Source: Petunia secreta
Lineage: Eukaryota; Streptophyta; Magnoliopsida; Solanales; Solanaceae
NCBI GenBank assembly: GCA_029990175.1
Contig: JARKIP010000042.1
Span: forward strand, 1 to 64,000
DNA length: 64,000 nt
Reading direction: 5' to 3'
Part shown: in pieces, positions 1 through 11,771 of the stretch
Numbering within the stretch: the first letter of the stretch is position 1
Layout: each line of letters opens with the position of its first letter
The notes under the pieces: model-generated
Databases searched by the model: none
What the model was told of the DNA's origin: nothing
What the model saw: only the letters and a program-made list of their open reading frames with translations
Translations under genes and position numbers: made by a program

Positions 1-1636
1 AAAGCCACTGCACCATCTCATGCTCAACCATCATCTCAGCAGTTTCATCCCTTGCAAATGAGTCATGGGAAGCCATTATTTCATCCAATGGATTCTGTTC
101 CTGCTCATTTAAATCCTCAGATTTTCAGTGGTCCAGAGAGCATGGCTCTACATGAAGCTCCCGGTCGTCAGTTTGCTGGAAATATGATACGACCTCCATT
201 TCACCACCCCAATGCAGGGCTCACAGGGTTTGATCTACCTGCGCACCATCCTATGCTGCAGCAGATGCAAATGGCTGGAAATAACCCCTCTCATCTGCTA
301 CATGACCATCTAAGGGGTGCACAGATTCCTTCACATCTCAGTAATCAAGCACCTAGTGTTGTGCAGGAAGTTAACAGGATTCAAGGTTTCCCTTTGCGCC
401 ACACCAAGTCAACATTAGCAGCCATAGGATGCAAATGCCAGGTAAAAGCCTTGATGTGTTGTCACTGCTGCTGTGTCTAGTAATGTTTTATGGATTACAC
501 CTCACAATGAAGTTTCTTTTTCTGATCTTGCTAAATTGAAAGCTTAGGTTTCAGCTCTACTGTGCCTTGTACTTGTTGCATAGTTTTGCGTCGTGATAAT
601 GTAAGCAAGCACATGCATCTTTCTTTCTGGATTATACCTCAATGAAGTTGTTTCTGATCTTCATGAAAGCATATATTTTATCTCTACCATGATGTTCCTT
701 GGTTTGCCATCATGATAATGTAAGAAAGCACGAAATGGCTATGTCCTTTGAAATTTTAAGTGATATCAAGCTGAATTGAGGATTAAATATTCTTCTCATT
801 GCTATGCTATATTAACTGTATATACACACACCCTTTTATGTACTTGTACATTTAAAGGGTGTGTTGTATATACTGGAGGTTCTTTACAGGGTTTTCCTTT
901 AGAGAATCTCCTTTTGCCTAGCCTAATCTTTTGGGTCATTTCCTTTTTTGGTTCTATCCGTATGGGAAATATAGAGCTGAATATACGTCGAATGACTCTA
1001 GTACTGGTGTGGCATACATTTAGTACATGTTTTTTTGAATCACCTTATCAAAAAAAAAAAAAAAAAAAAATCTTCTCAGCTTTAGTTTTTCCTTGTAATT
1101 CTGTTATCTTAAACTGAAAGCAAGTTGGTGACCTTTTCCCCATTTTGCCTCTCAATGTGTTCTTTGAGGATTGAGCTAGCCCCCCCCCCCCCCCCCCCCC
1201 CCCCAACCGCAACCACAACACTATACATTGTATTGTTGAACCCTTGGAAACTAGTAAATATTAAAAATGACGTGCATATCATTTTTTCTAAGTAGACCCT
1301 GTGCGCTCTTCTTCCTTTTATCCACTGGTACTTTACTCATTAAGGAGCATCCTCGGCCGATGTTTAACTAGTGGGTGAGATTATGCATTAAAAGATATTT
1401 ATTTCGTTCCAGATCCAGATATCAACAGCAGAAGCAATCATCCTGAAGCCATGCAAAGGCTTGCTGAGAAGCAACTTGGGGCTTCTAACCAGATCCACCC
1501 TTTTGCTGCTGGCAATGTCCAGGGGATGTACGCTCACGAGCTTGACATGGATTGCGATATAGATAGTAAACATTCTGCAATTGGTTACCAGGGGATGTAC
1601 GCTCACGAGCTTGACATGGGATTGCGATATAGATAG
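1..1636 (+). CDS. C-terminal two exons of a Met/His/Pro/Gln-rich plant protein (possibly CBE1-like), frameshifted
   Basis: The reading frame is open from base 1, so the gene begins outside the window. Exon 1 ends at 441 (CCAG|GTAAAA) and exon 2 starts at 1413 (TTCCAG|AT), with the stop at 1634-1636. The protein is low-complexity, rich in H, P, M, Q and N, with motifs such as AHHPMLQQMQM and LLHDHLRGAQIP. The frame of most of exon 1 does not join sensibly to exon 2. If one base is missing at about 400-402, the end of exon 1 reads HQVNISSHRMQMP and joins in phase 1 to DPDINSRSNHPEAMQRL. That makes a one-base deletion (or an assembly error) likely. The last exon also has a 69-bp tandem duplication repeating QGMYAHELDM. 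I suspect the plant eIF4E-binding protein CBE1 (At4g01290 type) from the C-terminal composition, but this is weak recall. That it is a host exon pair is fairly sure; the name is not. Confidence 0.6.
1050..1204. repeat. Homopolymer runs A(21) and C(25) in the intron
   Basis: A run of 21 A lies at 1050-1070 and a run of about 25 C at 1180-1204, both in the intron between the two terminal exons. They are prone to length error in sequencing. No gene feature was seen in the rest of the intron (442-1412). Confidence 0.9.
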
Positions 1637-1659
1637 TAACATTCTGCAATTGGTTACCA
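1521..1659 (+). repeat. 69-bp tandem duplication in the last exon
   Basis: Two copies are offset by exactly 69 bp: 1521-1589 and 1590-1659. Each starts with AGGGGATGTACGCTCACG and ends with GCAATTGGTTACCA. The left copy has lost one G (GACATGG-ATTG against GACATGGGATTG) and gained one A (AGTAAACA against AGTAACA). These compensate, so the frame stays open through the left copy into the stop of the right copy, TAG at 1634-1636. Confidence 0.95.
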
Positions 1660-2166
1660 TGTTGGCCTTTCGCTTTTTTGCTTGAGGGCTGGTGTAGACT
1701 CCAAGGAAGTGGTGTAATTTTAGATTTTATATTCTGGTGCTTGCTACCGTTTAGGGTCTCATCTTGGCCACCAGTTAAAAGTGGAGGAGAAAGGGGTTCT
1801 GTATCTACATTTCTGACTCTTGTGCATGAATGGTAACACGAGTTCTCACCTGTTATCTTTGGTGTTTCATTTGGCCCTTCTGATGGGATCCCCTGTTCAC
1901 CTTGCAGACTATATAGGGCCAATTTGACGGTTCTTATTCTGATATTAGGAGCAACTGTTAATCCAAATAAATGTGGATGCTATGTTAATGTGTCGCCTGT
2001 GCATATAACATGGCTAAGACTAGCTTAGATTGGACTTTACAATCATCGGGCTTAACTATCACCTTGTAACTCGACTATAGATGCACATATGTTCGAGTTA
2101 GAAAGATTTGTTTGCTATAGTAACTTGATTTATAAATAAGTACAGTGTGGCAATTGATCGATCTTC
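1660..2166 (+). other. 3' flank / probable 3' UTR of the left gene
   Basis: T-rich sequence without a supported ORF follows the stop codon. A 145-codon minus-strand ORF over 1485-1922 overlaps the exon and its duplication and is a shadow. No clear AATAAA signal was found close to the stop. Confidence 0.5.
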
Positions 2167-2484
2167 TTAGAGCCTGTTTGGCTAAGCTGTAAAAATCACC
2201 TTATTTTGAGAAGTATTTTTGAAAAAAAGTGCTTTGGAAGATTAACAATTTGTGTTTTGCCAAATAATGTGAGTGCTTTTGTATGTTATTTGTATTTAAC
2301 AAATATTTAAAAATTTATTAAATTAATTTTTAAATGTTAAATTACAAAAAATAAAAATAATAAATAAATAAGATCTGCATATATGTTGTTTTCTATTCTT
2401 TTTACATATCTATTGTTGTCCTTAAAAATTAAAAGCACTTATTTTTTGGAGAAACTATTTTTTTCAGCTTCTGCTTAAAAACTA

Positions 2485-3091
2485 CTCCCTCCGTTCCAAA
2501 ATGGATGACACTATTTTCTTATTAGTCCGTTCAAAAAAGAATAACACAATTCTAAATTTGGAAATATATTTGAGCTGAAGCTTCTACTTTATCCTTAATG
2601 AAATGCTTTATAGTCACATATTTATGTAGGCTTATTTTGGACCGCATGTCCCAAAAGTCTTACCACATTTCTTAAACTCCGTTCCAAGTCAAACTAAGAT
2701 AACCATTTTCGATACAAAAATACCCATCAAAATCAAAATATTTACCCACCTCTACCCATAAGTTTCATATTTATAAATCCTACCCATAAACTATTTACAT
2801 GTCCTACCCATCTAGACTTGTATACTATTACTTATGCAGTATATCTTTAGGTATACATGATGTACTTAGACTTGTGTAGTATTATTTATGCAGTATAGAT
2901 TAAAGGTATACACCATAATGTATAACAAAGATATACAGTAATAAATGAGTATGTTGGTTAAATATTTTTAATTTCATGGGTAGTATAATTTTTAATGGGT
3001 ATGGCTTGTAAATACTTTGAATTTCATAGTTATATAGTGTAAAAACTTCGCTCCAAGTCAAACTAAAACAACCATTTTAAAACGGAGGGAG
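2485..3091. mobile_element. Stowaway (Tc1/mariner) MITE nested in the PIF MITE
   Basis: It begins CTCCCTCCGTTCCAAAATGG and ends AAAACGGAGGGAG, with the target dinucleotide TA on both sides (2483-2484 and 3092-3093). CTCCCTCCGT is the hallmark Stowaway terminus. A second inverted stretch, CTCCGTTCCAAGTCAAACTA, lies inside at about 2677 and again near 3050 as CGCTCCAAGTCAAACTAA. This suggests further rearrangement or insertion in the middle. Confidence 0.85.
2716..3052. mobile_element. Small MITE-like element, copy 1 of 3 in the window
   Basis: AAAAATACCCATC and TTTACCCACCTCTACCCATAA on the left and GGGTATGGCTTGTAAATACTT with ATAGTGTAAAAACTT on the right frame a core of GTATAC-rich repeats (TATGCAGTATA, GGTATACACC). 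The same modules occur at 42360-42739 and, split by an LTR retrotransposon, at 50766-58024. No coding capacity. The boundaries are approximate. Confidence 0.6.
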
Positions 3092-3162
3092 TAAAAAATA
3101 GTTTCTGCTTCTGTTCAAAAGCACTTATTTTTTTGGGAGAAGCTTGACCAAATAGGTTCTTA

Positions 3163-3711
3163 AACAATATTTGCACAGCTCAAAGTAAAGTCCTTACTGA
3201 ACCATTGTGGCCTATTGGCGTAATCGACTGGCACAACACATTGGCATAATATCAAACTCCCCAAGAAGTAGTAAGTCTTCACTTACTACAACCTTCGCTT
3301 CAAAATCAACTAGAGCAGCCACTAAGAATCAACAATCTGATCAAAGATATTTAATTCATATCAATCCTTGTCCAATTAAACCCATAAGACCCATTCTAGC
3401 CTATAATTTAAGGAATTTTTACATAAAAGTACAAGTTTTAGAGTTTAATTATCAAACATAGCAACATTTTAGTAAAATTACCCTATATAGAGGAAAACAC
3501 AAGATAATTACAAACATAGCAAAAACATAACAATATTTTTCCATAACATACCAAACCATTACATTCTTCTTTATATTTACCCCACTATCACTTTTGCTCC
3601 TCCCATTTCCCCATATTTCACTTTTCCTCCCACCATTTCCTCCCAATTTCACTTTTACTCCTCTCATTTTTCCCAATTTCACTTTTCCTCATCCATCCTC
3701 AATGTATCTCG
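3163..3711. other. AT-rich stretch, no gene seen
   Basis: Low-complexity AT-rich DNA containing several CATTTTTCCCAATTTCACTTTT-like repeats at 3600-3690. Short ORFs here show no recognisable protein. Confidence 0.5.
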
Positions 3712-4145
3712 TTGAATCTCATTATTTCTGCACCGTATCAACTATTTCTGCACCGTATCTAACTGTTTCTGCACCGTTTCAACTGTTTCTGCAGCACCGT
3801 ATCTCAACTGTTTCTGCACCGTTTCAACTGTTTCTGCAGCACCGTATCTCAACTGTTTCTGCACCGTTTCAACTGTTTCTGCAGCACCGTATCTAACTGT
3901 TTCTGCACCGTTTCAACTGTTTCTACAGCACCGTATCTAACTGTTTCTGCATCGTTTCAGCATTGTGTCTGCGCTGTTTCAAAATATTTCTGTATCGTTT
4001 CAGCACTGTATCGATGTTTCAAATTGTTTTTGTATTGTTTCAGCAAAGTATCAGCATTGTTTCAGCACCGTTTCAAACTATTTTTCACCGTATCTAACTA
4101 TTTCTAAACTGTATCTTATTGTATCTGCGCGGTTTCAAATTGTTT
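3712..4145. repeat. Minisatellite with alternating 20- and 25-bp units
   Basis: Tandem units alternate between AACTGTTTCTGCACCGTTTC (20 bp) and AACTGTTTCTGCAGCACCGT plus ATCTC (25 bp), giving a 45-bp higher-order period over about 3777-3950. Units become progressively degenerate to the right (TTTCAGCATTGTGTCTGCGC, TTTCAAACTATTTTTCACCG). A 100-codon ORF through it is repeat translation, not a gene. Confidence 0.9.
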
Positions 4146-4181
4146 CAACGTTATTTATGTAATGCCATAATGATTTTCTAT

Positions 4182-4591
4182 AACAAAGAAATAGAAGATA
4201 ATGGCAAACTTGGATACCATAGCAGCAATAACACCAGCCCATAAATGTTCAGTAGTGTTCACTGCTCCACGTCCCCGTAACCCAATATTCCTCTTTTTAG
4301 GATCCACTTTAGAACTACTCTCTGTTCCATTATTCAACAAACATTCACTAGAATTCTTCTTAACTGACAAACTCAAACACAAGAATTCACCCCCCCAAAA
4401 CTCTTTTTACGCCGTAAAATTGGAGAATGTAAATCACTGGATTCATTAATTGATGAGGTTTTCAAAACAATTGAAGAAGGAATTAATGGGTCAAGAAATA
4501 TTCCACCAGGGACTAAAATTGTAGTATATGAGTTATCGATAAGAGAGTTATTTTGTTCTAAGTGTTTAAAATAGATAGTGTGTAGTGGCAT
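4182..4591 (-). pseudogene. Exon-1 fragment of a mitochondrial carrier family gene (At5g64970/BTL-like)
   Basis: On the minus strand the residues RGRGAVNTTEHLWAGVIAAM followed by VSK match the start of the carrier fold in plant adenine-nucleotide-type mitochondrial carriers, where the family continues with a PLERxK motif. Upstream residues SPILRRKKSFGG and CLSLSVKKNSSE fit the variable N-terminal leader of the same group. The frame breaks at the C-run at about 4390-4396, a one-base indel. The homology stops exactly where intron 1 would begin (VSK, then AT-rich sequence). No later exons are found nearby, so this is a relic and no transporter can be made. Confidence 0.7.
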
Positions 4592-4599
4592 TGTATTAA

Positions 4600-6169
4600 A
4601 GTGATTTTGTTATCGATATGAGAGTTATTTTGTTATCTGATTCCTCTGTTTTTTTGGATTCACAACCCTTGGGCTCAATGGGGAAAAAAACCTCGCGAGC
4701 TCCATCCACGGGTTCAGTTACAGCATCTGCATCTACGACCATCTTCTTGCCAGGATGGCACTGGAAAGAGTCGGTCATCGCGGGGGCCGGTGTCAGTATA
4801 GTGGGCTCTACATGTATACAAAATATATTTACTTATAGAGCGCATGAAGAAATTGCACTAGCAAATTATGAAGCAAAGGACTGACCTGATGATTGGGGCT
4901 CGAGGGGAATGGATTTTAACACAACTTCATCCTCTGCACCAGCTTCTTCTCCAGCCTCAGGAGCTTCATCTATCAAGTGTCTGTGCTTTCGCATAGACGG
5001 GCTAGATTCAACGCATCAGAATGAGGAGTCTCAACTACCTCAGGCTCAGGCACACATGGGACTTCGCCCTCACCATCAGAAATCACCAAGGGCTTGTTAA
5101 CGACAGCCACATTGTCAAACTTGGAAGGCCCTTTTCTTTTTGAAGAATGGGAATTGCCCGCCTTCTCAACGATTCTCCCTCCAGATGCTCGCACATCGGG
5201 CAATGGAGCAATGTATAAGGCAGCAATCTTAATCTCTTTCAGCGGGGGAATCTCATGATAGGAGAACCTTAAGACGAAGAGGAAGTAACTAAACCAGGGA
5301 CCAAAAGAGAAATTCGGAAGATATGACTTACCATGGTCCTTTGCCCACCAACCATTCACACTGCCCATGGATGTCACAGTCATTGAAGTAGGAGGGTTCC
5401 TCGGAAATATCGCGGTGACCCACATGGATAACTTATCATAAGTTAATTGTATAGTGGTTACTGAGTTCACTAAGAATGATGAAAGATCAGTTTGGAGAAA
5501 CAACAGACGCGGAATTTACAAAGATAAGGGCGCAGAAACTTATATCTCCTGTTGAAGACTTCTGGAAAGGAAAGAGAAGAAACTCTTTCTGGTGTCCGCA
5601 CCGCCACATACCGATGGGCCCAGCCGCGATCCTTGGAATCTTCACTTTTGGGAACCACGCCTTTCTTTCCCCATTTGATAAATATCAACATGCCCGCCTT
5701 GTGAAGACGGGGAGAGTAGAAAGCAAGAAGATGCCAAAAGAAAATTTTACCTTGCCATGGTTTGCCAGGTAATCTAACATAACCACCAAGCGCCAGATGA
5801 AGGGCCTAAATTGACCCAGGCAGATGTTGTATTGGCGGCATATCTCTTCAATGATCGAGTGAACACACTCGTTGAGACACATAGTGAAGGGGTATGTGTG
5901 GACCATCGATTAACCAGTGGAGGAAATTCTCTCTTTAGTAGTAGGAACAATGATGTCTATGATTTCAGGCCACTTACAATGAAACTTGATACGTGTTATG
6001 TCATCCCTCACAACTGTAGACGGGTAGAACTCAATACAAAGGTTGCTATTCTATCTTCCTGTTTGGGTGTCTGACCTTGTATTCGGCCATCACCTTCGAA
6101 ATTAAAGGTTGCAGGAAGATAATCTTGGGCTCTGAAGTTTGCGGGAAGAAAGTTTGGTCCTTGGGCCAT
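4600..6169 (-). pseudogene. Antisense extra ORF (aORF) of Tat-like element A
   Basis: The start is ATG at 6169-6167 (MAQGPNFLPANFRAQDYLP), followed by a glycine-rich turn and then segments in shifting frames. Recognisable blocks are SIIEEICRQYNICLGQ, a central WVTAIFPRNP..NGWWAKDHGKSY block and a KRKGPSKFDNVAVVNKP block. The same blocks occur in the copy at 24605-25858. Several frameshifts break it, and its C-terminal part is missing left of 4600. The function is unknown; I saw no catalytic motif. Confidence 0.6.
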
Positions 6170-6267
6170 GTCGAAGGATAAAATTATCGATAAGGCTGGA
6201 AGAAGAGTTGTCTTTTGAAGAAAAGCTCTTGAATAATTTAAAGATCAATAAAAGCCTCTATAGTTAC

Positions 6268-6282
6268 GGCGTATTTATACAT
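6268..6282 (-). promoter_or_regulatory. TATA box of the antisense ORF (copy A)
   Basis: TGTATAAATACGCC on the minus strand lies about 100 bp upstream of the aORF start codon. The corresponding site in the second copy is retained as CGTATATAAGTACG (25961-25976) although the genes have diverged. This suggests the antisense ORF has its own promoter, separate from the LTR. Confidence 0.5.
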
Positions 6283-6647
6283 GCCTAGGAGGATTCTTAG
6301 ATGGGAAGCTAAACAATCTTGATCACGTGGGATCGTAAGTATTGCAGTTTATGTAATAGGAAGCTAAACAATCTTGATCGCGTGGGATAGTAAGTATTGC
6401 AGTTTACGTAATGAGATTCCCAACAACTACGGGATATGGCAGAATAGTGGCAGCATTGGGAAGATATGCGTAAAAACCCGTCCAATAATTGGGGACGCTT
6501 CATTGTACTTGAGTATTTGCATTCAATGCAACGTATATGAAAAGACAGGTGATGAGTATCGGGTGAAGGCACATCTTTACATCTTCTATCACGCCTCTTT
6601 CTTTTCCTGACTGCTCATGTCGGCACTCAGCAAGTGGAGGGACTGAC

Positions 6648-7086
6648 TGTATGGAAAAGAATACGCCACCAACTACTACGGGGATGCGAGTCCAGCTGGC
6701 GAGACTGGACTTATCCTACAAGTTACTAGGCACAGAGGATACACGCCTGCTCCACGTTATGACCGTTCAGGCAGTACAGGTGTATGATGTAAGGCAAACA
6801 TCCCGGCACCCTAGGTTTACAGTCTCCCAATTAGGGTTTCGTATGTACCACCGCCTTGAGTTTAGGCCCATAGCATTTATTATTCTTTTTATTTTACTAT
6901 AATTAGGACTGGGTAAATCTCTACTATAAATACCCTTCCTTACATTGTATTGTCTCCGGCCATTCTCAAGTAATAATACTACTTACCTTCTTGTTCATTA
7001 GTTCTCTATTTACTTACTTTTTCTATTGCATTTTACTGTATTGCTTGTGACCCTCTTATAAATTCAATTGTTTAAAATCATAAACA
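6648..7086 (+). repeat. LTR 1 (3' LTR of Tat-like element A), 439 bp
   Basis: It runs from TGTATGGAAAAG to ATCATAAACA (TG..CA). A TATA box TATAAATA lies at 6925-6932 on the plus strand. It is similar along its length to 19144-19627 and 26247-26728. Shared blocks are ACGCCTGCTC, CAGGTTTACAGTCTCC-like sequence, ATAATTAGGA and ATTGCTTGTGACCCTC. Confidence 0.85.
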
Positions 7087-7160
7087 AGCTATCTTGATGG
7101 ACTTATTTGCACTCCATGGGCTGATTTCACGTTGTTTTTGTGGAGGCACTTAATTGTAAA

Positions 7161-8894
<1,734 letters not shown>

Positions 8895-10500
8895 GGGAGT
8901 TTTCTTGATGCCCACTCTTGTTCATTATTTTTGTTTTTGTGCAGTGGGGATCATGCAGTGTTTTAAGTGTGGGGTGGGTTATCATGAATTGTAATTGTAC
9001 TTTTACTGCTCTTATTGTTTATTTTTTAGATTAGTGGCATAAGCCTAAAGTTTTCTTCAAGCCACGATTCTTTTCCGAGGATGCCTTTTGTTTTGAACCG
9101 CGTGTTTTTAGATAAAAATGAAAAGAAAAAAATTCAAAAAATATAAAAAAAATAGGAATTAACAGTAGATAAGTGGTGAAGGACTTGTGCTTTCTTTGTG
9201 ACTTGTTTGATACTATCATATTTAGTCCTTTGCATGCAAGTTGAACTTCCCTAGAGAGTTTGGTATGAGTTCTGTATTGGATTGATAGATGATCTTGTTA
9301 GTAACTCTTCGGCTCAGGTTTCTGTCTTTGTCTCGCTTGTTGTTGCTAGTAGTTGGAATTGTTCCATCTTGAGTAGTTCATGCGCCATTGGTGGTGAGGT
9401 GTTAGTATTAATTCTCGTGCTTGCATTATTGGTCTAGAACTTGCCCTGGTTTTTTTTCAAGGAGAAATCCTAGGATGTTCTCGGCTTAGAAAATGATAGT
9501 AGGACTTTTTTGGCCCGTTTGGAATTTTTTCTAGCCTTTCCTTGATGACATGACCCTAGTTAGCCCCTTTGAGACAATAGCATTTTTATTGGAGGCCATA
9601 ATACAAGTCGTAACCTAATTTTGTGCTTTGCACTATCCATTCTCTTTTTTCCTTATCTCCTTGAGCACTATTATGTACAATGAGCTGAACAATTTAAGTT
9701 GGAGTTAAGGGTAGTACGGTTTAAGTTGGTGACCATGAGAAACAAAAGAGCTGTTGGAAAAGAAAGTTTTAAAAAAATGATTGAAAAAAAATAAAAATAT
9801 GAAAAAGAGGGAAAAAGAAAGTTAATAAATTGAGGAGCAATTGGGAGTTGAATTGAAAGGGAAAGCCATGGTTGGAAAGAAAGTGATAATTGAGGTTTAT
9901 ATAAGTTTTGTAAGTGCTTAGGGAGGTGTAGTCACTATTATCTATATATTTATCCTACACGTCCCCTAGCCAACATTACAACCTTGATAAAGTCCTATTT
10001 GATTCTAAGCCGAGTGTACCTAAATTAGTGGAGAATTACAAGACTGGCAAGCCTATGGTACCATTGTGTGGCACTTGAATTTCTTTGTGAGTGTGAACGA
10101 ATTCTTTCTATCTTAGCGTCTCTTATAATTAATTTGATATATTTATGTGTGATTGGGACTAGGCTTTGATTGGTGAGGGCACATGGATTACGAGAGATAG
10201 GAGCTTTTATTAAGCTACCTAATCTTGAGCGAGTGAGCATGTTTTAAGTAAGTTGGTGAATGGAGTCGATTCTTGAGGTTTGGATGTCACTACTTGATTG
10301 TTTTGATAATTTATGTTTTCAAATGGGTGGTTTGTAAATATGGGGAAGTTGTGTGCTTGAATTTTTGGTGATTAATTGTTGGTATAAACCAAAGTCATAG
10401 GGGTGCTTCCTTGAGATTCTTAATTTGGTTGGATGAGATTTATTGAGTAGGAGTATGCTGAGTTTGTTTGTTCGGGGACGAATAAAGTCTACGTATGGGA
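8895..10500 (+). other. Non-coding spacer of the Athila-like element
   Basis: T/G-rich sequence with the tract TTTAAGTGTGGGGTGGGTT at about 8962-8981 and A-rich stretches near 9115-9155 and 9765-9825. No supported ORF. It resembles the long 3' spacer of Athila-type elements. Confidence 0.45.
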
Positions 10501-11771
10501 TGTTGATGTTGGGCATATGTCTTGTGTTTCGGTGTTAACTTCTTATCGCATTTGCTTCATTTCCATGGTATTATATGCCCAACAATGATTGAATTATGGT
10601 AAATTGTTAACTTAGTGTGTTTGGATGATTTTAGGAATGAATTGAACATAAACGAGAGTAATAAGAATAAAGGAAGCAAATTCCAGTTGAAACAACCCCA
10701 CAAGCTTCACATGCACCAGTGTTTAGCCTGGAAGAGCAAAAATTAAAGAGAAGGGAGCAACAACGCATACAGCCGTGCAGCGCATACAGCCGTGAACAAG
10801 AGGCATGTCCAGTGTTTGCGCTGAAGGCAGTCCCAGATAAGTTTTGAGAAGCTAAGGACGTGTCCCACCTATTGTATTCCATATATAAACCCTTGTAAAC
10901 ATATTTTTAGACCTTCTTACATATTTTGGAGGCAAGAAACATAGTAGAGGCTAGAGCACTCAAGATTCATCAATTGAGTTGTAATTTCTTCTTTCCTCTT
11001 TATTATTTCATGACTTTTGGATTACTTTGTGAGAAAGCTACCATGACTATGAGTAGCTAAACACCTTTATTCTAGAGTTATAGGTTAACCATGAAGGTTG
11101 TACTCTGAAGTTAGTTGAAATACGTTAAATTTATAATATTGGGTTGTTTATTCAATTCTGTTTTTAATTACTTGATTTCCTAGCCAGTTGTTGAATACTA
11201 TCTAGGAATCTAAGGTTGAACTCGAAAGTCGAAACCGTAGGTTGCAATAGAATTAAATAGAGCGTGTTCCTGAACCTGAGCATTAGGGAATGGTTTCACT
11301 GTTAGGATAGAAATATACCTAACATTCACGCTTAGTTATTGTACAAGAGTAATACATGCATTCTTGTTAACTCTAATCCCATATACATAAAGGCGTTAAG
11401 TTGGCTTGAATAGGCGAGCAGCGTATCGGAAGAGTCCTGATAGTAAAATCAACCCTCTGATTAGCAACCCAGATAAATAAAGTTAACTCAATTAGCGGAA
11501 GAGTGCAACTGGATTGGCGAACATCCCATGATCCTGGAATATTTCCTCTCACTGATATCTAAAACTCTTGAAATCGTCTTGCATTCAATTTTTACTTCAT
11601 TTACTTTTTGTTAATTGATTACACTTTAAAACAGTCAAAATTTGGTTGAACTCTCTTGAACGGTATCTAAATTCAAGTTTGTCTAGTTAATAGTTAATCG
11701 ATAGTCCTCGTGGAAATGATAATTTTCTTAACACTTTATTACTTGATCGACTGCGTATATTTGCGTGCACA
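10501..11771 (+). repeat. LTR of the Athila-like element, about 1.27 kb
   Basis: The proposed start is TGTTGATGTTGGGC, just after a GACGAATAAAG...GTATGGGA purine-rich block. The end is TTTGCGTGCACA, where coding sequence of another element begins at once. A TATA-like CCATATATAAACCC lies at about 10878-10891. The end is well supported; the start is approximate. Confidence 0.5.

Larger units (their letters stand above)
2170..3159. mobile_element. PIF/Harbinger (Tourist-like) MITE, interrupted
   Basis: The terminal inverted repeats are GAGCCTGTTTGGCTAAGC at 2170 and its imperfect complement ending GACCAAATAGGTTC at 3159. They are flanked by the direct repeat TTA (2167-2169 and 3160-3162). A 3-bp TWA target duplication is typical of PIF/Harbinger. 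The subterminal AAAAGCACTTATTTTT also recurs in inverted form on both sides. The element is split by a Stowaway MITE at 2485. Confidence 0.8.
4600..7086 (+). mobile_element. Partial Ty3 (Tat-like) element A: antisense extra ORF plus 3' LTR
   Basis: A minus-strand ORF relic (4600-6169), a conserved non-coding spacer, a purine-rich tract (AAGTGGAGGGACTGAC, 6631-6647) and a plus-strand LTR (6648-7086) lie in the order expected for the 3' end of an element. The same order, with clear sequence similarity, recurs at 24605-26728. Tat-lineage Ty3 elements are known to carry extra ORFs, sometimes antisense, between pol and the 3' LTR. No gag or pol is present, and the left end stops abruptly next to the carrier relic. 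Confidence 0.6.

Noticed and set aside
3594..3896. 100-codon ORF of repeated STVSAPFQLFLQHRI
   Set aside because: Repeat translation of the minisatellite; no start context or homology.
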